The notes under the pieces: generated by a model | The model's database searches: none | What the model was told of the DNA's origin: nothing | What the model saw: the letters and a program-made list of their open reading frames with translations, nothing else | From: Ophiura sarsii | Lineage: Eukaryota; Echinodermata; Ophiuroidea; Amphilepidida; Ophiuridae | Direction: 5' to 3' | Assembly (NCBI GenBank): GCA_035610835.1 | Contig: CM069454.1 | Location: forward strand, 1,737,117 to 1,801,116 | Length of the DNA: 64,000 nt | Shown: positions 57,872 through 64,000 of the stretch, in pieces | Position numbering within the stretch: the stretch's first letter is position 1 | How the letters are laid out: every line of letters starts with the position of its first letter | Position numbers and translations under genes: made by a program

Positions 57872-58430
57872 CCTCGACACTGATTTTTGATGTTTAAATT
57901 TACGTTTTAAAAGAACTATTGTTTTCCCTGCATATTTCCGAACAATTAAATAAATTGCTGGTTTATTCTTAGTTCAACGTTGTCATTTCCCACCAGTAAC
58001 TCTTGTGTTGGTGGTGTTTTAGTTATGTGACTATATAAAGTGACTATCCATGCCTGCGCGAAGCGTTGGCCCGAATACGCTTGCGTGTCCCAGGGGAGGG
58101 GGGAGGGGCTGTCCCCAACCCCTCGACACTGATTTCTTTTTAAATTCACGTTATAAAAGAATGCATTTCTTTGCATATTTGTGAACACTTTTATTGCTGG
58201 TTAATTCTTAGTTCAACGTAGTTATTTCTCACAAGTACGTTTTGTGTTGGGGTTGTTTTAGTTGTGTGACTATCCACCAGACATCCACAATAAGTCTCAA
58301 TATTGGCGAGCTTCGCGCGCGTGCATAATGCAAGTTTCAACATCAAACACAATTTTTTACCGACCGCCCACAACCCATACCCCCCTTTAATTATTTGCTT
58401 CAGTCGCCACCAGACGACGGTGGCCACGCG
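57872..58430. repeat. ~250-bp tandem repeats
   Basis: CCTCGACACTGATTT at about 57873 recurs at about 58121, each followed by TTTAAATT(T/C)ACGTT, AATTGCTGG or ATTGCTGG, and TTCTTAGTTCAACGT. Related to 47338-47690. Confidence 0.75.
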
Positions 58431-59215
58431 AAACCTTTATTTTGAATTCGTATTGGAATAACACGTTATCGCGAATGTTAATGTTTATGTTAATCATTTT
58501 GAAAAATTCATCATAATTAGAAGATTTTTTTTTCTAATCCAAAACCGTTGTTAAATGCTATTTTTAAAATTAATGCTATTTTTAAAAGTTTGTTTTGTTG
58601 ATGCTTAGCCTATCTATAGATGGACAAACTGAATCAAAGTTGTGTAAGATATTTGAAACAAATCATCCATGTACAAAATGGAAGCATACTTCCTAAAACA
58701 GCACAAATTTGACTGCTATGTCGTGCCAAAGACTGGTCGTGCCTATATTCGGATAAGATAAACGGCATTTAGTGAAAGTCAAATAAGTTACTATACACAA
58801 GCCTTAGAGCAGGGACATTATCAAGAGCGCCATCGCTTGATGGCTAGTTTATCTAGTCTCAATTTATTTTTGATTGACAGGTAACATCTTTTGTTCCTCT
58901 CAAGTGATTGTCCTAGACAAAAGTCACACGAGTCGATGTACATACCCGAGTCATCAGGTACCCATCGTTTAAACCCCCATGATGCAACGATAGACTGTGG
59001 CTGTTAATCGACACATTGAAGTGTGTACGAACGAAATAGATGTCCTTAATTGTTAAGTGTCGTTTAAATCAAAATTAGATTCTTTAAGTGCAACAGCTTT
59101 TTAAATGCTTTTAGGCGAAAACTCTGTGTTAAAAACGCTTAAAATAGGAAATATAAAGCATTTTAAGCTTATGTTGAACTGTATAATGTTTTTTTCTTAC
59201 TTAGTTTACATCGAA
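58431..59215. other. no supported gene
   Basis: Nothing recognised; a CTGATGA word on the minus strand near 58948 lacks the rest of a hammerhead. Confidence 0.4.
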
Positions 59216-59286
59216 TAGATTTAGCTCAGCGGTAAGGTGTCGGATTTGAAATCAGCGGGTTACGGGTTCGAATCCTATCACAGCAT
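59212..59286 (+). tRNA. tRNA-like sequence, probable pseudogene
   Basis: A box TTAGCTCAGCGG (59221-59232) and B box GGGTTCGAATCC (59264-59275) at normal spacing; the loop TTTGAAA would give anticodon TGA. Acceptor strands do not pair and the anticodon and T stems have mismatches. Confidence 0.35.
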
Positions 59287-59899
59287 GTAGTTTTGTCAAT
59301 GTTATTTTATTTCGTATTTATCGAGATTTTTTATCCTGAGACAAGTATACCTAAAGGGATAAGCGCCCATTCATACCATTCATGCGCAGTGATCCAGGTC
59401 TGATACTGCATAATTGCTTTTCACTATCGAAGTGATTATGTAACTCCCTGGTAAATGGGTCACGCACCTTTATTAATGCTAGCACATCCCATTGGTTTTA
59501 TGTAGCGATCTTTTCAATCAGTGTTCAGGACTTGTAAGCGTGATCCAATTGATATGGTAATACTTGGTTTATATTACACGTAACACTTCAATAGTAAATA
59601 GTGGCCAATCGATTATCATCATTCAATTTAATTTGTAGTACGACCTCGTTATTAGCGTCAGCGCGATATATTAATCCAGTCATTCAGTTTAGCGTCAGCG
59701 ATATTGTAATCCAATGTCATTTCAAATAACCTGAACACGCTTTTAGTATGGGCTGGTTACGACAGATTTTGAAATTATAATTAAAACAATGTATTATAAA
59801 ATTGAAGTTAATAGTTTGTGTTTGCTTTAATACGAATTGAAACACCATGTGATCTTTTTATTTATGAAAAGATAAGTTTATGAGCTCGACCACATCGAA

Positions 59900-60240
59900 A
59901 TATGTATTAATAATTAATTAATTAATGGGTAAATAAATAGATAAATAAATGAATATATTAATTCATTAATTAGGTAAGTTATTAAATCCTTAGACAAACA
60001 AATTAATAAATAAATATAATGTATAACATTAATGTTCAATTAATTGAAAATCAAATTAACACATAATTAATAAATAAACCCATCAAGATAGAAGAAAGTT
60101 TAAAAAAGAAGAAAATCAATATGAATAAATGTCAATTTTTTAAAAATTAAATGTAAATAGATAATAATATTAAATAAATAAATAAATAAATAAATAACGT
60201 AAAATACTATAAATAAATAACATTAAGAACTTCAATCAAG
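59900..60240. repeat. TAAA/ATTA-rich low-complexity region
   Basis: Includes a clean run of about six TAAA units near 60173-60198. Non-coding. Confidence 0.8.
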
Positions 60241-60306
60241 ATTGGAACCTACGGCTTGTTGATTGAGAGTCTAAAGCTCTACCGACTGAGCTATTTCGAA
60301 CCTCGT
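60236..60306 (-). tRNA. tRNA-like sequence, probable pseudogene
   Basis: The minus strand has TAGCTCAGTCGGTAGAGC, a full D arm with A box, and a weakened B box GGTTCCAATC. Anticodon-stem and T-stem pairs are broken, and the acceptor does not close. Confidence 0.35.
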
Positions 60307-60693
60307 GATATCAATGTATTTTTACAATTTAATGTTTCGAATAACACATTACATCAATTTATAGAAATTGCGTGTGGTACAAATTATGTATGCAGCTTCA
60401 ATTTTCTTCAGTGGGCATTCTGTTAAGAAAACAAACGCCCTTGTAGTAGAAAATAAGTTGAAAATGGATGCCCCTCCCCGAGAACCAACATGCAAAATGA
60501 ACATATTTAGATAATATTTGTGTACATATTTTATCAAAGTCACATCATAGTTTATGTACCAAACACTTTTTTTAAACAGTAGATTTCATGCCGAATTACA
60601 TTTCTGATAATAAATCATGAATAGTTTCTGAGTTACAGGGCGATACGATTCATAATTACTTCAAAATCATAAGTAAAATAAAGACAAAAAAGG

Positions 60694-60773
60694 TGATTCC
60701 AGTGAGATTCGAACTCACGCGCAAAAGTTTCCAGTAGACCACCGCCTTAGACCACTCGGCCACAGTGACAGTT
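60694..60773 (-). tRNA. tRNA-like sequence, probable pseudogene of Ser/Leu class
   Basis: The minus strand has A box TGGCCGAGTGG, a perfect T arm GTGAGTTCGAATCTCAC and class II length. The loop CTGGAAA would give anticodon GGA (Ser), but the stem beside it and the acceptor do not pair. Confidence 0.4.
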
Positions 60774-60774
60774 C

Positions 60775-62080
60775 CCGATTACAGTGGCAGAGAATTAACA
60801 AATACCAAATACTTATTTGAATGTCGTTATTTCCCAATGACCATAAAAGCTGTCCGAGCCGGGGATAGAATATTTTGAAACAACGTGTTATTGCACAAAG
60901 GCAACTGATTTTTCTTAATCCTTACAGTTGTAAGTTTGGGCTGATTTCCATTAAAATCCATAAAGGTCCCTTCCCGGTCAATCAATTGCACGATAACATT
61001 ATTAAATATATTATCCCAAAGCTCGCGGTAAACCAGACATTATGCAATTCAAATGTTAATCAGTAAATCAAACAGAAAAGTTAATGTCTACTTCACGGAA
61101 TTATAATCCCTAAATCGATAGCACTGTCAGACATCAATGACTTATCTCAATACTACATGCAGTATTCGTAACATTATCTCAATCAATAACATTGAATAGA
61201 GACTGGCCTTGCGTTACATTGCATCACGGTGTATTTTGATGAGCACCGACAACTCGGGTAGAAAGTGAATCAAAAGAAATCAATCATGGGTCATTCATCG
61301 ATGTTACAGACCATTCAGTTTATTCTTGGGATTGACGCGGAATATTTGAAAGGAGAGTAAACTCGCATGACTATGAAATGGGCTTTTTACTTCTGGTAGT
61401 TTTGGTGAACAAAGTTTAGTAATTCTAATATCACTACATTAGACGTTGTATTACCTGGATTGTTTTCAAATGAGAATAAAATATAACTTGAGTATATAAG
61501 GAAGTACGGAATTCTAAAAATAAATATGATATGAACGTAATTCATTGAGAAAATAAGCTTTGAATCTTACCCGTACTTGTTTCATAGACTTTAAAACATC
61601 TTACCATCATGGAATAATAATTCCGTAATTGCTATTCCAATATTTTATCTAACACTCCTATAGATAGTGATATCTGATGGGCTATTTCTCTAATATTTCA
61701 ACATTTTGGAACATAATGATCATTTAAATATAGCGACGATAGACTAAATCCCCTGTTATTATACTTAAATATTAAAATGAAGCAGACGAAGCAACGCCCT
61801 ATAGCGTCACTAGGCGGCGTTGATATTGCAGTTTATATCCAGGAGGCGTGACCACAGTACCTTTCCGGTTCATGATTATTCACAAACACACTGTTTGAAC
61901 GTCGAAGAGGGCGCTCGTAATAATGTCCAATTTTTACCTTGTGTAAGGCTTGTGTATACGAGCTGATATAAACTTTAATCCTATAGTAATATGGAATATA
62001 TCAATTTTGATTACTAGTAATTAGGACATTATTCGTAGACAGTTGCCAATTTAATACGGTGCGGCGTTTTGTAAGAATAA
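60775..62080. other. no supported gene
   Basis: No recognisable domain, RNA or element end. Confidence 0.4.
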
Positions 62081-62082
62081 GA

Positions 62083-62412
62083 TTACTCCAAAATGTTGAT
62101 CTTTCCATCTGTTAGGCCTAAATTATCAACCCACGTATGGATCTTTATTTTCAATTTTTGAAGAGCTGGGCGAGAGTTCGGATCGGTTAAAAATGACGTT
62201 TTATATTCAGAGCGGGTATAATCTGAAACGAACGTCAATATCAAGGCAACCCCCGACCGTTTTTCAAATGTCGCATTATTTACGAGTTTGTGATTAAATA
62301 AACTGCCCAAGACTGAGTGGATTTTTCTGGCATTCGTTAATTTTTTAACGTATTGAACATACTCGGAGCCTCCGGATCCGGGAACTAGCTTTAAGAACAC
62401 ATGTTTGTTCAA
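62083..62412 (-). CDS. open frame without ATG, possible exon or relic
   Basis: About 110 open codons between stops, with ordinary protein composition (KKLTNARKIHSVLGSLFNHK, ALILTFVSDYTRSEYKTSF, HTWVDNLGLTDG) but no in-frame ATG and no convincing splice sites. I recognise no family. Listed because it is the longest compositionally normal frame in the right-hand part. Confidence 0.2.
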   Translation of the reverse strand: MNKHVFLKLVPGSGGSEYVQYVKKLTNARKIHSVLGSLFNHKLVNNATFEKRSGVALILTFVSDYTRSEYKTSFLTDPNSRPALQKLKIKIHTWVDNLGLTDGKINILE

Positions 62413-62474
62413 AATCGTATAAATCTTTTATAGGCATTTTTTCAGTGTTAACTTTCATAAATGCCAAATCTTTT

Positions 62475-62620
62475 TGTAGATATGGTCATTTTAAGAAGCG
62501 TATCGTCATGCACGTTAATCTGCAAACTCTGGCACGCGTGACATGACAACATGCACATTCATGCTATCTTCAGTATAGCTTGTATATGGATGCTATCTTC
62601 AGTAGATAGCATCTCTTGGA
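62475..62620. repeat. diverged duplication, left copy
   Basis: Shares GTCATTTTAA, GCGTATCGTCATGCACGT, ATCTGCAAAC and CTGGCACGCGTGACA with 63372-63490. GCTATCTTCAGTA is also repeated locally (62571, 62591). Confidence 0.7.
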
Positions 62621-63371
62621 TGTCATTGAAACTTTTCAAAGATTGAACAATATAAGAATATATCAGCTCATTTTGTTGCTCAAAGGATAATCATTTAAAG
62701 CGTCAATGACATTCTGTGGACTGTCATAAAATTCATCAAATCTAGAAAATATCCGTCATGTCCTCCACCCATTTTGAACTTCAAACGGGTGGCGGACATG
62801 TCGACTTTTTCTAGAATTTCATGATGATAAGACACTGTTTGAAAAGATAAAGAAACTTTTTGACCTAAGCTATAACCCGTTCTCCTACATGTAGTCGGAA
62901 GGAAAACCAAGCCTATACCCACAGCCCCGGTTACGGTCTTCTTCAAACAACAACTCATTATCACATTTCCTATAGGCCTAAGTCGGAGTACACGGATGAT
63001 TAAAAAAAGAGTTAGTAGATAGAGTACCACTATTGTTATTAATGGGTAATGTCATGAGGAATTCAAATATGTAAAGTAAATAATGATAGGGGTAGGTATA
63101 AAACATATATGGATCTCAAATTAAAAATGTAAAAACTCTGATATTTTTCCGAACATTTCCGATCATACCATTTTAGTTCTTGGTCGTACTATAATTTTAA
63201 TGGCATATTTGGTTTCCTCATGCAATTTCCTTTCAGAAAATGTATACTTCTACTACCTCAGGGGGGTATACAAGCAAATATAAACTTGTGTAAAGTTAAA
63301 ATCATGTCGCGAAAGCCAAAATCCGTGTGTAACGCGAAAGGAGGCGAGCTTAAAACACATGACCCTTGTTG

Positions 63372-63490
63372 TAGATGTGGTCATTTTAACATGTTTAAGC
63401 AGCGTATCGTCATGCACGTAGATCTGCAAACGCTGGCACGCGTGACAACATCCACATTCATCATACTATCTTCATTATATTTTATATACG
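63372..63490. repeat. diverged duplication, right copy
   Basis: Counterpart of 62475-62620, 897 bp away. The rest to the window end shows no supported gene. Confidence 0.7.
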
Positions 63491-64000
63491 TCATTCATAT
63501 ATGGGCCATTCCACAAAAATGGGACCACTTGGGTTTTTATCATTCTTTGATCCGGGAAATCTTACTGCAAGTATATATCACAAATGTTTATTAATATTAT
63601 GGTAAAACTCGATGAGTTCTACTCAGAACACCATGGTTTGCCATACTTTAAATGACATTATCAGGTTCATATTTGTACTGAAAGGCCCTCAAAACCACCA
63701 AAACACTGTTTCCACAGCTCGATGTCTCAATTTTATGCTGCTGAATTTAATTCTCAATTCAAGTTTTTGTAATATTTTGGTACGAGTAAATGTAGAAAAC
63801 GTATCAAACCAAAATATAAAGACATTTAGTTCTGCCTACATTAATCTTAACGTGCACTTTTAATATAAAATGAACTTTCCACGAAATGTGTGTAATTTCC
63901 GATATCCGCACAGCTAGCGTTCCAACATAAACTGAATGTACTAAATTTGCAATCGTTTATGAACAATCCCCTAGCAAACCCACCACGCTATTAAAAAAAA

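Noticed and set aside
58935..58960. CTGATGA on the minus strand
   Set aside because: No stem II plus GAAA nearby.

Overview
The window is eukaryotic nuclear DNA: AT-rich, intron-bearing, loaded with small terminal-inverted-repeat transposons, and rich in the palindrome TAGGCCTA, which is common in echinoderm and hemichordate genomes. I read it as a marine deuterostome-like invertebrate; that placement is an inference. There are no bacterial operons and no CRISPR array. One assembly gap of 100 N lies at 33746-33845.

Layout. (1) 1-6079 and 26256-27975 are one block of tandemly duplicated gene segments on the minus strand. Each unit of about 1.95 kb carries the last two exons of a gene whose product looks like a secreted Calx-beta-type domain protein: a 96-nt exon (called alpha here) and a terminal exon with the stop (beta). 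A phase-compatible exon coding a signal peptide lies at 40611-40680, so the closest copy (alpha 27754-27849, beta 26901-27262) can be joined into a 175-residue model. (2) 6084-26259 is a satellite array of 13.7 nearly identical 1,470-bp monomers, sitting where about 963 bp of one gene-segment unit should be. Every monomer carries a complete type I hammerhead ribozyme core (CTGATGA, 6-bp stem II, GAAA, GUC cleavage triplet, stem I), plus a strong TATA box about 290 bp upstream of the predicted cleavage site. (3) 28-64 kb is a mosaic of MITEs and other repeats: two PIF/Harbinger-like MITEs with TTA target duplications, one hAT-like MITE with a perfect 8-bp duplication, a gutted Tc1/mariner element with a transposase fragment, long-TIR elements, minisatellites, a 600-bp polypyrimidine tract, a 60-bp near-perfect palindrome and four degenerate tRNA-like sequences. 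(4) At 54974-57818 two 768-bp direct repeats, the same in every base I compared, flank 1.3 kb that contains a second, unrelated type I hammerhead on the minus strand (55937-55993).

How it fits together. Transcripts of the satellite would be expected to cut themselves into 1,470-nt monomers with 5'-OH ends, as known for hammerhead satellites of newts, schistosomes and cave crickets and for retrozymes. The stem III hexamer of both hammerheads is a palindrome (ACTAGT, ACGCGT), as expected for ribozymes that work best as dimers, which a tandem array supplies. The hammerhead array inside the duplicated exon block, and the second hammerhead between direct repeats, are the strongest candidates for a previously undescribed system here. 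Apart from the Calx-like exons, one possible 3'-terminal exon (31775-32008) and the transposase fragment, I could not support protein genes; most other open frames lack ATG starts or fall in low-complexity sequence.
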